From positions 1-35,639 of the forward strand of contig NZ_JAFMOX010000036.1 in the NCBI RefSeq assembly GCF_019049655.1: a stretch of 35,639 nt of DNA. Reading direction: 5' to 3'. How positions within the stretch are numbered: the stretch's first letter is position 1; each line of letters opens with the position of its first letter. The stretch comes from Rahnella rivi. Its GTDB lineage: Bacteria; Pseudomonadota; Gammaproteobacteria; Enterobacterales; Enterobacteriaceae. The notes under the pieces are model-generated. The model was not told the origin of the DNA. It did not search any database and saw only the letters and a list, made by a program, of their open reading frames with translations. The position numbers were made by a program, and so were the translations under genes. Positions 8,214 through 16,581 of this stretch are shown in pieces.

Positions 8214-8843
8214 ATGATAGGCGACGCCTCAGAAATACCCAAAATTAAAAAAAAACCATTGGTTATAATATTTTTTTACCTATTGTTTACCATCTCTCCT
8301 TATATTCTAACGAGTTATTTTCAAGTTGGGTTTGACGACGCAATAATATTTATGCTGATTTGTCAACTATCTCTTTCCACGTACATTTATAAAAATTTTT
8401 CAAAAAAAATAAACGGCATTAACTTTAGTTTTTCGGCCTCCCAAAGCAATGTCATTACACTTTTAATTTTACTGCTATTTTGCTTTGTAGCCTCAGAGTT
8501 AATTCATATCCACAGCGAGCGGTCTGGGTATGATAGCACTCCTGTTACTATCCCCCTCTTCATCGTGCTAGTCTTTATTGCCCCATTATATGAGGAGGTT
8601 TTTTTTAGAGGATTTATATTGGGTGTTATTAATTTGAAATCCAATAACAACAGGCTGGTGAGTTGTTTAGTAACTACGTTTGTTTTCTGTGCATTTCATT
8701 TCAACTCTTACGAAATCTATCAACAGTTGAATATTTTTATTTCTGGATTGTTGCTTTATTACATAAGTATACGCACTGGCGGGCTTCTTTATCCTGTCAT
8801 TTTACACTCATACATGAACTTTTTGAGTTTAACGTTGCAGTAA
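8214..8843 (+). CDS. CPBP-family membrane protein of microcin module 1
   Basis: This 209-residue multi-pass membrane protein belongs to the CPBP (CAAX protease / bacteriocin-processing, Abi) family. The three family motifs are intact: EEVFFRG at 127-133 (Glu-Glu-x-x-x-Arg), FxxCAFH ending at His162, and HSYMN at 198-202. Hydrophobic segments occur near 15-35, 40-56, 79-96, 111-126 and 150-188. In Gram-positive bacteriocin loci (plantaricin, sakacin 23K SkkI) CPBP proteins act as immunity factors that need these residues; related eukaryotic Rce1 proteases cleave C-terminal CaaX tails. Here it lies tail-to-tail with the first microcin precursor. A second CPBP protein accompanies the second precursor, which suggests a dedicated role in immunity or in peptide maturation. 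Codon usage is AT-rich compared with the exporter genes. Confidence 0.88.
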   Translation: MIGDASEIPKIKKKPLVIIFFYLLFTISPYILTSYFQVGFDDAIIFMLICQLSLSTYIYKNFSKKINGINFSFSASQSNVITLLILLLFCFVASELIHIHSERSGYDSTPVTIPLFIVLVFIAPLYEEVFFRGFILGVINLKSNNNRLVSCLVTTFVFCAFHFNSYEIYQQLNIFISGLLLYYISIRTGGLLYPVILHSYMNFLSLTLQ

Positions 8844-8878
8844 GCCTTTTCACAGTTTTTGAGCAAAATGCTCTTAAT

Positions 8879-8907
8879 TACCCTAAAGTGATTATCACTT
8901 TAGGGTA
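8879..8907. terminator. Bidirectional terminator between CPBP gene and microcin 1
   Basis: TACCCTAAAGTGAT and its exact reverse complement are separated by one base. The flanks are AATTA on one side and AATTAGC on the other, so it can stop convergent transcripts from the CPBP gene (rightward) and the microcin precursor gene (leftward). Confidence 0.8.
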
Positions 8908-8938
8908 AATTAGCTTAATAAAGACTATTCACCAGCCT

Positions 8939-9277
8939 TTACCAATGGCATTGACCATTAACACTGTTAGCATTGGAGTCGCCGCCAAAAGCGCCGCCGC
9001 GACCGCCATTATCGGACAGGCATTTACTTGCATTTTTAGCCACACCCACCGCCATTTTCCCTGCGTTAGGAAAACCTTTTGCCAGAGCACCAAAAACCCC
9101 ATTTGCGCACTCAACCGTTCCAGGACCACCGTAAATATGAGCAGGCGCATTTTGAGCCATATGGCTCCAAGAAGATTGATTGCGTTGGTTGTTTCGACTA
9201 CTGCCGCCTTCGTAATTAGAGTTAGCATTTCCGCCTGCGACTAAAGCTAATTCAGATTGAGAAAGTTCTTTTATCAT
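8939..9277 (-). CDS. Class II microcin-type precursor peptide 1
   Basis: This 112-residue precursor carries a double-glycine leader, MIKELSQSELALVAGG, with acidic/hydrophobic spacing (Leu at -12, Leu at -7, Val at -4, Gly-Gly at -2/-1). It is the kind cut by C39-peptidase exporters, which is exactly what 11274-13394 encodes. The predicted mature peptide is 96 residues, starts NANSNYEGGSSRNN, and is rich in Asn, Ser and Gly. It has a short glycine/alanine-rich hydrophobic stretch (VFGALAKGF and MAVGVAKNA) and three cysteines (57, 86, 110). The last 19 residues, GGAFGGDSN-x-NSVNGQCHW, are shared with precursor 2. ATG follows ACGAGGGTAAAAA. No known microcin was recognised. Antibacterial function is inferred from leader, exporter and neighbours. 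Confidence 0.85.
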   Translation of the reverse strand: MIKELSQSELALVAGGNANSNYEGGSSRNNQRNQSSWSHMAQNAPAHIYGGPGTVECANGVFGALAKGFPNAGKMAVGVAKNASKCLSDNGGRGGAFGGDSNANSVNGQCHW

Positions 9278-10006
9278 TTTTTACCCTCGTTATGATTAGA
9301 TTGTTTTCTACTATAGATTTGGTCTCCACCAAAAAAATCTTTAGCAGTGATGCGGACACTTGCAACAGGAGAAAGTCTATAACCCTTTTTTAGCTTTTTA
9401 CGAATACACATATCCATTCCATATAAAGAATGAAATACAAAGCAAAAACACGTCTGTACTGTGATAGCTTTCTCTTTTCGTAAACCTCGTCATCAAAATG
9501 TCCAAAGTAGTTATACGCCAAAAGTAAGCTTTTTGTCAGTTTATAAATATTTAGTTACATTTCGTTTCGGTTTTTTAAAATTTTGTCAAAATCCATTTTC
9601 TTTTGTATTTGTCGATTTGCGCGTAAACAATATGACAAGGTTTATTTTTTTTATAAGCTTCTGAAATGTATTAGAATATTAATTCACTGAGTTTATCCTA
9701 ACCCGACGTATGTTCGGTGGCAAAGGACATCAAACATAACAGTGATACCATTCTGGACTGGATATAGCCCGATTCTACGTGATGACCCAAGATTGGATCT
9801 CATTTGCGACCAAGTTCGCAGAGGTTGAAAGAGATAAAATGTCTGGCCAGAATGGCAAGCATTGAGGATTTACATGCTCCTGCATAAGTAAATTTCAGTA
9901 TGAGACGTTAAATGGGCTTTTAAAATAACATTTGTTGTAGCAACGTAAAGTTATGTAATAATGAAGGTGATGCATCACTTACCCACTCGATAAGGACGTA
10001 CAGACC
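9278..10006. other. Divergent promoter region between microcin 1 and exporter genes
   Basis: About 730 bp, mostly AT-rich, contain no supported gene. It should hold the leftward microcin 1 promoter and the rightward exporter promoter. Near the microcin start, TTTGGTCTCCACCAAA (9318-9333) is a small palindrome and CTATAG on the same strand could be a -10 box. A segment around 9740-9870 reads partly open (for example SPILRDDPRLDLICDQVRR) and may be the relic of a lost gene. No convincing Fur box was found. Confidence 0.45.
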
Positions 10007-11281
10007 GTGTTTCGCCAGGAAGCGATCGATAATCAGAAAATGAAATGGCGTGGTAGAGCGCTTCTCCTGCCCGGAATTCCCCTTTGGGTTACCGCCTCCT
10101 TATGCCTCATCTTTATTACAGCCTTCCTGACCTTTATTATCACTGTAAACTACACCCGCAGAGTCAATGTCACCGGAGAGATTAGTACATATCCGCGCGT
10201 GGCTAACGTTTATTCTGGGGTTCAGGGGGTGATCGTCAAAGAATTTGTGACTGAGGGACAGGTTATCAAAAGAGGCACGCCTATATATCAGATTGATGTG
10301 AGCAAAAGCACACGCAGCGGCGTTGTCAGCGATAATCAACGCCGGGATATCGAGGACCAGCTGGAGCGCATTGCACAAATTATCAGCCGGCTGGAAAGCA
10401 GTAAAAAAGACACGGTCGGGATGTTGGAGAAACAGAAATCACAATATACCGCTGCTCTCCAGCGTTCCACAGACATACTCAGGCGCGCTGAGGAAGGGCT
10501 TCGTATTATGAAAGATAATATGGAAAATTACCGGCGTTATCAGACGAAGGGGCTTATTAATAAGGATCAGCTAACTAATCAAGTGGCACTTTATTATCAA
10601 CAGCAGAATAATCTGTTGGGTCTTTCAGCCCAAAACGAGCAAAACGCCCTACAGATCACCGCGCTGGAAAGTCAAATCCACACACAAGCCTCAGAGTTTG
10701 ATAACCAAATTTATCAGATGGAACTGCAGCGCTACGAACTGCAAAAAGAGCTGGTGAATATTGATGCCGGAGGCAACATCATTGTCCGTGCTCTGGTTGA
10801 CGGCCGTGTCGACTCCCTTAGCGTCACCGTAGGACAAATGGTCAACGTCGGCGACAGCTTGCTGCAGGTGATACCGCCCAGCATTGATCACTACTCTCTG
10901 GTAGTTTGGGTACCCAATGATGCTATTCCCTATATTTCCCCAGGGGACCGGGTCAACATTCGCTATGAAGCCTTCCCTTCGCAGAAATTTGGGCAGTTTT
11001 CCGGCACGGTGTCAGTGATTTCCAAGGCACCGGCGTCCCCTCAGGAAATGCTGACCTATCAGGGGGCGCCTAAAGCAGCACTGACTTCTACAATCCCTTA
11101 CTACAAAGTTATCGTCAGACCCGAGAAGCAGGCCATTAGGTATAATGGTAAACGCCTTAGCCTGGAAAACGGCATGAAAGCCGAGAGCACGCTATTTTTT
11201 GAAAAAAGGAAAATATATCAGTGGATGTTATCACCGTTCTACGACATGAAAAACAGCGCGTCGGGACCGGTCAATGAGTAG
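10007..11281 (+). CDS. cvaA: Microcin export membrane fusion protein (CvaA/MchE-like)
   Basis: This 424-residue HlyD-family periplasmic adaptor links the inner-membrane ABC exporter to TolC for one-step secretion of microcins. The N-terminus is cytoplasmic ([25 protein letters not shown]), with one membrane helix at about 29-47, a lipoyl-like half ([23 protein letters not shown]), a long alpha-hairpin (about 105-245, coiled coil), a second lipoyl half ([20 protein letters not shown]) and a beta-barrel. The C-terminus is typical of the family ([20 protein letters not shown]). The match to CvaA/MchE extends end to end. The start is GTG. The stop overlaps the ABC gene by 8 bp, so the two are co-translated. 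TolC itself would be chromosomal. Confidence 0.95.
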   Translation: MFRQEAIDNQKMKWRGRALLLPGIPLWVTASLCLIFITAFLTFIITVNYTRRVNVTGEISTYPRVANVYSGVQGVIVKEFVTEGQVIKRGTPIYQIDVSKSTRSGVVSDNQRRDIEDQLERIAQIISRLESSKKDTVGMLEKQKSQYTAALQRSTDILRRAEEGLRIMKDNMENYRRYQTKGLINKDQLTNQVALYYQQQNNLLGLSAQNEQNALQITALESQIHTQASEFDNQIYQMELQRYELQKELVNIDAGGNIIVRALVDGRVDSLSVTVGQMVNVGDSLLQVIPPSIDHYSLVVWVPNDAIPYISPGDRVNIRYEAFPSQKFGQFSGTVSVISKAPASPQEMLTYQGAPKAALTSTIPYYKVIVRPEKQAIRYNGKRLSLENGMKAESTLFFEKRKIYQWMLSPFYDMKNSASGPVNE

Positions 11282-13394
11282 GCTCTCTGTCAAAAAACTA
11301 CTCGGAAAACTCGACATCCGGCTTCGGCAACGCGTCCCGCTGGTTCATCAAACGGAGTCTTCTGAGTGTGGCCTCGCTTGCCTGGCGATGATCTGTGGCC
11401 ACTATGGTAAAAACATCGACCTGATTGCTCTGCGTCGGCAGTTTAACCTCTCCGCGCGGGGCACCACATTATCAGGATTAACCGGCATAGCAGAACAGCT
11501 TGGCTTATCCTCACGTCCTCTGTCACTGGATATCGACGATCTTAGCGCACTAAAAATGCCGTGCATACTGCACTGGGAGTTTAACCATTTTGTTGTTCTG
11601 GTAAACGTCAGGCGTAATTACGTGGTGATACATGACCCGGCAAGAGGCCGCAGAGCGATTACGATGGCCGAGTTGTCGCACAGTTTCACAGGCGTGGCAA
11701 TGGAGGCCTGGCCAGGAGCCGCTTTCAAAGCAGACACCGTGCAAAACCGGCTTAGTCTTAGCACGCTTATGGGCAGCGTACATGGGCTAAAAGCCACGCT
11801 AGGTAAGATTTTTTGTCTGTCACTGGTGATAGAAACCATCAACCTTGTGATGCCGGTGGGTACACAACTGGTGATGGATCATGCGATCCCTGCTGGCGAT
11901 CGCGGACTGCTGACCTTGATCTGCGCGGGGCTGCTGTTTTTTATTCTACTGCGGTCAGCAGTCAGCATGGTGCGGGCCTGGTCTTCCTTGGTCATGGCTA
12001 CCCTCATTAACGTACAGTGGCAATCCGGGCTGTTCAACCATCTGTTAAGACTTCCCTTGGGCTACTTTGAACGTCGTAAACTGGGGGATATTCAATCTCG
12101 ATTTGGCTCATTGGATGCATTACGCAGCACCTTCACGGCCAGTATTGTCGGCGCCATTATGGACATTATCATGGTGGTCGGCGTACTTGTGATGATGATT
12201 TTATACGGGGGAGGATTAACCTGGATAGTTATAGCCTTCACTGCCCTGTATGTGCTACTTCGCCTGCTGACCTACGGTTATTACAGACAACTGTCAGAGG
12301 AGTCTTTAGTCAGAAGTGCCCGAGCCGGCTCATATTTCATGGAAACCCTTTACGGCATCGCGACTGTCAAAATGCAGGGGATAGCAGAAAGACGGAGCGC
12401 CCACTGGCTCAATCTGGAAATCGATACCATCAATACCGGGATCCGAGTGACTAAGATGGACATGCTGTTTGGCGGCATTAACACCTTTGTCTCTGCCTGT
12501 GATCAGGTGGTTATCTTATGGTTGGGAACCAGCCTCGTGATCGATAACCAAATGACTATTGGTATGTTCGTCGCGTTTGGCGTTTTTCGCGGACAGTTCT
12601 CCGACAGAATTGGGTCGTTGACCAATTTCTTACTGCAATTGCGCATGATGAGCCTGCACAACGAGCGGATTGCCGATATTGCCCTGCATCCGCAGGAAAA
12701 CCGTAAGCCTGACCTCCCTTATGAGGCTCGCCTGCAGCCGATGTCGCTTGCAACGCGAGAGCTTAGTTATCGTTATGACAGCCAGTCTCCGCCCATTTTC
12801 AACGGGCTGGACATCACTATCGCTCCTGGTGAAAGTGTGGCTATTGTTGGGCCGTCCGGTTCGGGCAAAACCACCCTGATGAAGGTTCTTTGTGGGCTGT
12901 TTTATCCTGATAATGGCAGGGTCGAGGTGAACGGAATCGATATTCAGCAGTTGGGTATCAACAATTACCACAAAATGATCGCGTGCGTGATGCAGGATGA
13001 CAAGCTGTTCTCCGGCTCCATCCGAGAGAATATCTGCGGCTTTGCTGATGAAGTGGATGAAGCCTGGATGCAGGATTGCGCCCGAGCCAGCTACCTGCAT
13101 GAGGTCATCAAGCAAATGCCCATGGGGTACGAAACCCTGATCGGTGAATTAGGAGAAGGGTTATCAGGGGGGCAAAAACAACGACTGTTTCTAGCCCGGG
13201 CGATTTACAAGAAACCTGCAGTCTTGTTCTTAGATGAGGCTACCAGCGCCCTGGACAAGGAAAGTGAGGCGATGGTGAATCTCGCGATCAAAGCACTAGA
13301 CATCACAAGGATTATCATTGCTCACCGAGAAACGACGATAGCGTCGGCAGACAGGGTAATATATCTGGATAATAATGATCTGTATGATGAATAA
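11274..13394 (+). CDS. cvaB: Peptidase-containing ABC exporter (CvaB/MchF-like)
   Basis: This 706-residue exporter cuts double-glycine leaders and pumps the peptides out. The N-terminal C39 peptidase has the catalytic Cys in [20 protein letters not shown] (about residues 26-45), His in [11 protein letters not shown] and Asp in HDPARG. A six-helix membrane domain spans about 165-430. The ATPase domain has Walker [10 protein letters not shown], the signature LSGGQKQR, Walker [13 protein letters not shown] and the H-loop IAHRET, all intact. It matches CvaB/MchF over its full length. It is the only peptidase-exporter here, so it is expected to process both precursors (leaders ending VAGG and VSGS). 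The region after it (13395-13682) has no gene and must carry the promoter for precursor 2. Confidence 0.96.
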   Translation: MSRLSVKKLLGKLDIRLRQRVPLVHQTESSECGLACLAMICGHYGKNIDLIALRRQFNLSARGTTLSGLTGIAEQLGLSSRPLSLDIDDLSALKMPCILHWEFNHFVVLVNVRRNYVVIHDPARGRRAITMAELSHSFTGVAMEAWPGAAFKADTVQNRLSLSTLMGSVHGLKATLGKIFCLSLVIETINLVMPVGTQLVMDHAIPAGDRGLLTLICAGLLFFILLRSAVSMVRAWSSLVMATLINVQWQSGLFNHLLRLPLGYFERRKLGDIQSRFGSLDALRSTFTASIVGAIMDIIMVVGVLVMMILYGGGLTWIVIAFTALYVLLRLLTYGYYRQLSEESLVRSARAGSYFMETLYGIATVKMQGIAERRSAHWLNLEIDTINTGIRVTKMDMLFGGINTFVSACDQVVILWLGTSLVIDNQMTIGMFVAFGVFRGQFSDRIGSLTNFLLQLRMMSLHNERIADIALHPQENRKPDLPYEARLQPMSLATRELSYRYDSQSPPIFNGLDITIAPGESVAIVGPSGSGKTTLMKVLCGLFYPDNGRVEVNGIDIQQLGINNYHKMIACVMQDDKLFSGSIRENICGFADEVDEAWMQDCARASYLHEVIKQMPMGYETLIGELGEGLSGGQKQRLFLARAIYKKPAVLFLDEATSALDKESEAMVNLAIKALDITRIIIAHRETTIASADRVIYLDNNDLYDE

Positions 13395-13682
13395 CGCTTC
13401 TGGAAAAGTATTTATAGTTTCCGGTATAACTTGCTGAAGTATAAATTAGTTGCTACCCATTCCTAGACGTTTTAGGTGATATTGAAGGAAACCCCAAGAA
13501 AAAGATGAGTTGCTTAAATAATATTTTTAAAGTTATGATAAAAAACATCCATAACTATCATTCAAAATAATAGGTATGCTTATAACAATATAAAATTTAA
13601 TTTTAATTAAAAAGTGATTCTGATCACAAAAATAAATTTACATTTCTTTAATAATGGGGTCTCACAAAACAAAGTAGTTGTT

Positions 13683-13997
13683 ATGAAGCTGATTGATCCT
13701 AGCATGTTAGACCAAGTATCAGGCAGTGGAAGTGGAAATGATACATCTAGTCGCACCAATAACCGTGGCGGCTCAAGCCGTGGTGGTGCGCCAAATACCT
13801 GTGCAAATCAAGTTGGAATGAATATCATTATTGGAGCAGTTGTTGGCATATCGGGTGGGCCACCAGGGGTTATTGTAGGTGCTACAAGTGCCGGTTTAAT
13901 GACAGGTGTATCTTGCGCTGGTGGTAATGGCAGTCAAGGTGGTGCCTTCGGTGGAGACAGTAATAGCAATAGTGTAAACGGGCAATGCCACTGGTAA
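13683..13997 (+). CDS. Class II microcin-type precursor peptide 2
   Basis: This 104-residue precursor carries the leader MKLIDPSMLDQVSGS, the same length as the colicin V leader and with Leu at -7 and Val at -4, but with Gly-Ser at the cut site in place of Gly-Gly. The predicted mature part is 89 residues and starts GSGNDTSSRTNN. It has a polar Arg/Ser/Gly-rich region sharing GGSSR with precursor 1, a hydrophobic glycine-rich core (GMNIIIGAVVGISGG and VIVGATSAGLM) that could insert in a membrane, and cysteines at 40, 78 and 102. The last 19 residues match precursor 1 at 18 positions, and the Cys78-Cys102 spacing of 24 equals that of precursor 1. The ATG at 13683 was chosen over an upstream frame extension because the leader starts there. 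Confidence 0.83.
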   Translation: MKLIDPSMLDQVSGSGSGNDTSSRTNNRGGSSRGGAPNTCANQVGMNIIIGAVVGISGGPPGVIVGATSAGLMTGVSCAGGNGSQGGAFGGDSNSNSVNGQCHW

Positions 13998-14003
13998 AAA
14001 AAT

Positions 14004-14025
14004 TGCCCCTTATAATTAAGGGGCA
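14004..14025 (+). terminator. Stem-loop after microcin 2
   Basis: TGCCCCTTA and TAAGGGGCA form a perfect 9-bp stem with a TAAT loop, 6 bp past the precursor stop. The following bases (TGTTAATGG) are not a strong T-run, so it may act as a partial terminator that gives more precursor than immunity mRNA, or as a 3'-end stabiliser. Confidence 0.6.
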
Positions 14026-14044
14026 TGTTAATGGATGGTAAATA

Positions 14045-14236
14045 GTGATAAGTAAAAAAGAAAATGCATTCCTAAGTATATTGGGTTTTGTAATCTCGAT
14101 TGTTATTGTTAATAACTCATCTTTATTAGTTTATTCTTATGGAACTCACGTCATAGATGCGATTATAAGCTTATTAACATTTTGGGGTTTACGAAACCTA
14201 TTGCTTATATGTCTTAAACTTTACAAGAATTATTAA
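14045..14236 (+). CDS. Small membrane protein of microcin module 2 (immunity candidate)
   Basis: This 63-residue protein has two hydrophobic segments (about 9-23, FLSILGFVISIVIVN, and 36-57, HVIDAIISLLTFWGLRNLLLICL) and a basic C-terminus (KLYKNY). The start is GTG preceded by GGATGG. Size, topology and place (47 bp after the precursor) fit a dedicated immunity protein. It is weakly similar to the 67-residue protein in module 1. No known family is recognised. The CPBP gene follows 59 bp later without an obvious terminator, so the two are probably co-transcribed. Confidence 0.65.
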   Translation: MISKKENAFLSILGFVISIVIVNNSSLLVYSYGTHVIDAIISLLTFWGLRNLLLICLKLYKNY

Positions 14237-14295
14237 AGAGTTTGTGAATTTTATTTTTGACAAGATAAGTAATCACCCAATTTTTAAGAGAAAAA

Positions 14296-14934
14296 ATGAT
14301 TGGCAATAAGAAACAGAAAAAAATGGCACTACATTGCTTTTCATTGTTTGCATTGATGCTTATCATAACAGGCATTCCTCTATTTTATCCTAATAGAAAT
14401 CTATTGATTAGTCATGGGTTATTCTATCCATTCCTTTTTATATTAGAGTTTATGATAATTGTGCCACTTTATTTTTACCGATTTAAAAAGTTACCAGGAT
14501 TTGGCCTTGGAAATTTTAGTTTTTCACAATTAATAGTGTACTCCATAGCGATACTGTGCATTCAGTTAGGTTATCCTTTTCTACTAGGTCAAGATAAATT
14601 AATCGGAATGAGTAATCAACCTCAACTTTTCCCTAGATATGTTTACTGGTTAACACAATTAACTTTGATTTTCATGGTGCCATTGTATGAGGAAATATCT
14701 TTTAGGGGTGGCTTATTTAGCGCATTACAAATATGGATTAAAAATCCATATTTTGCATCATGTGTTACATCAATAACATTTTCACTACTCCATACACAAT
14801 ATACTGATATAAACTCAATGGTTATTCTTTTTTTCATATCATTAATATTGGTTTCCGCAAGAAGGAAAACTAATGGTTTGTTATTACCTATAACATTACA
14901 TATGTTAATGAATAGTGCTGCAGTTTTAGTTTAG
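14296..14934 (+). CDS. CPBP-family membrane protein of microcin module 2
   Basis: This 212-residue CPBP (Abi/CAAX protease-like) membrane protein has all three motifs intact: EEISFRG at 132-138, FSLLH ending at His166, and HMLMN at 202-206. Hydrophobic segments are near 12-31, 41-61, 78-97, 118-131 and 158-187. It is the counterpart of the protein at 8214-8843. Outside the motifs the two are clearly diverged, as expected if each is matched to its own peptide. The role could be immunity (as for SkkI and plantaricin CPBP proteins) or proteolytic maturation; sequence alone does not decide. Strongly AT-rich codon usage, like precursor 2 and the small membrane protein, marks the module as one transferred unit. 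Confidence 0.88.
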   Translation: MIGNKKQKKMALHCFSLFALMLIITGIPLFYPNRNLLISHGLFYPFLFILEFMIIVPLYFYRFKKLPGFGLGNFSFSQLIVYSIAILCIQLGYPFLLGQDKLIGMSNQPQLFPRYVYWLTQLTLIFMVPLYEEISFRGGLFSALQIWIKNPYFASCVTSITFSLLHTQYTDINSMVILFFISLILVSARRKTNGLLLPITLHMLMNSAAVLV

Positions 14935-15858
14935 TTTCCGTGGCAAAGCAAAAGTTGGGGGTTTAAAGCCCAACCGCACGAGATCGTACGCTGAGCGTAT
15001 TTTTCTGAGCAATTCAGATGAGTAAAGAGAAGAAGCATTTTGTTTACTCTTTCGTTGATCCCTGTAGCCAAGCGTTTTTCGTCACTTCCAGAGTTAATAA
15101 ACCCGGTAATAAAACTACATAAATATTACCGACCATGCTAGGGATTTATAGAATTATAATCATATAGTAACGATCTTAGCGTACGTTTCCGCTCCATTAG
15201 CATTCAAACCCGACGTTAGCTCCGGCAGAACGGTTAATTTATCTGGGGTGAGAGTTTCAGCACTCATGATGCCCTTGGTGTTACTTTGACAGCTCTGTGC
15301 CAAGAAGCTGGCTTTTTAGTGACATGCTTCAAGAATATTTTAGCAACGACGATACGTGAAACTACTGGTAGTAACCTTAATTTAAGGATAAGAGATAACT
15401 ACTTCGAAAATATGGAACATTTGCATAACCTTGTTAAGGTTATGCAAATTGACATGGTTGATTAGGAATCAATGGCAAGTTGTGTTTTGCTTCAGCATCC
15501 TGTTTCCTTTTTTTTGGCCTCAAATCAAGCCCCACGGATACAATCTCTGCTAAGCCTGCAAAAAATTTTAGTGCCACGTGTTAGTCAATTTCCGTTATTT
15601 CTTTATGTATTTTTTCTGTCTTTTTAAGTCAGCAATAACATATCTGAATCGATCTGGTAGAGATATAGAAATATCTTTCAGTCGGGGGGGAGTGGGAAGG
15701 ATGTTAATTTTTAGATGTTCATCCGGCACGAGTAAATGCCTTCTGTTCGCTCCTATTAGACATTAAGCCTCCTTACATTTGATTACGCTACGTGAATTCC
15801 GCTGAGTGTCCGCTACGGTTACCATAAAACGTAAAAAATCGGCTCGGCATACCCAAAA
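14935..15858. other. Gene-free stretch between microcin locus and resolvase
   Basis: No supported gene is found in roughly 900 bp. Just after the CPBP gene, GTTGGGGGTTTAAAGCCCAAC can form a stem. CGGTAAT...ATTACCG (15104-15131) is another inverted repeat, and a perfect palindrome lies at 15419-15449 (listed separately). A short frame at 15578-15766 has no ribosome-binding site and no recognisable content. The stretch looks like decayed DNA. Confidence 0.45.
15419..15449. repeat. Perfect 14-bp inverted repeat with 3-nt loop
   Basis: ATTTGCATAACCTT and AAGGTTATGCAAAT are separated by GTT. It is not next to any recognised stop codon, so it is not clearly a terminator. It could be a protein-binding palindrome or a recombination site for a nearby recombinase. 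Confidence 0.7.
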
Positions 15859-15940
15859 GACACCATACCCAGCATAGCTAAATTTGCTTAAAGACACTAC
15901 CTAAATGACACCAACCATTGTGATATAACCTTAATGACAC
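15859..15940. promoter_or_regulatory. GACAC repeats upstream of resolvase, candidate res/operator
   Basis: Four GACAC words in similar context (AAAGACACCA, AAAGACACTA, AATGACACCA, AATGACACAT) start at 15859, 15893, 15907 and 15936 in the 100 bp before the serine recombinase gene. Resolvases usually act on, and are repressed from, repeated sites directly upstream of their gene. The same AAAGACACTA word occurs at 18436-18445. Confidence 0.5.
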
Positions 15941-15954
15941 ATTGAGGGGTAAAT

Positions 15955-16581
15955 ATGTATATTTTCGGTTATCTTCGTGCTTCAACAAAAAGCCAGGATG
16001 CTAAACGGGCACAAAAGCGGATGAAATCATTTGCTGAAGATAACGGCTACCGAATTGCCGCCTGGTACATCGAGAATGAGTCCGGTGCCTCGCTTCAAAG
16101 ACCCGAACTCATGCGGATGCTGGATGAGGCAGATAAAGGTGACGTCATCCTGATTGAACAGGTCGATCGGTTATCCCGCTTATCAGAGGATGACTGGGAT
16201 GCGCTGAAAACAATCATTACCGCGAAGCAGGTGGCTGTCGTGAGCTTAGATTTACCCACCAGCCAAATGGCATTAACCGATAAGAGCGGAAGTGATTTTC
16301 AGGGGGCTATGCTCCGGGCTATCAACGGCATGATGTTAGACATGTTGGCCGCGATATCACGTAAAGACTATGAAGACCGCCGTCACCGGCAACGTGAGGG
16401 GATTGATAAAGCCAAGGCCGAGGGGAAGTTTCTCGGCCGCAGGGCTGACGAAGATTTGCATAGGGTGATCATGACGCTAAGAAAGAACGGCAGTAGCCTA
16501 GCTGACGTTTCACGAATTAGCGGCGCATCGTTGAGCACGGTTAACCGGGTCTGTAAAAAACTTCTTAAAGAGGCTGAGTAA
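15955..16581 (+). CDS. Serine recombinase (resolvase family)
   Basis: This 208-residue resolvase/invertase-family recombinase would resolve plasmid multimers or cointegrates. The N-terminal catalytic domain starts MYIFGYLRASTKSQ, with Ser11 as the nucleophile position in YLRASTKSQDA. It continues with the conserved arginines in LIEQVDRLSRLSEDDW (about 62-77) and the E-helix region. The C-terminal helix-turn-helix is DVSRISGASLSTVNRVCKKL (about 183-202). Length and domain order are normal and it looks intact. Its stop is immediately followed by the traX start (TAAATG), so the two are co-transcribed, a pairing often seen on enterobacterial plasmids. Candidate binding repeats lie directly upstream. 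Confidence 0.9.
   Translation: MYIFGYLRASTKSQDAKRAQKRMKSFAEDNGYRIAAWYIENESGASLQRPELMRMLDEADKGDVILIEQVDRLSRLSEDDWDALKTIITAKQVAVVSLDLPTSQMALTDKSGSDFQGAMLRAINGMMLDMLAAISRKDYEDRRHRQREGIDKAKAEGKFLGRRADEDLHRVIMTLRKNGSSLADVSRISGASLSTVNRVCKKLLKEAE

Noticed and set aside
8663..9244. Overlapping frames opposite the CPBP and microcin 1 genes
   Set aside because: They are antisense or out-of-frame shadows of genes with strong leader or catalytic motifs.
9278..10006. Fur box controlling microcin expression
   Set aside because: No sequence close to the GATAATGATAATCATTATC consensus was found in either microcin promoter region.
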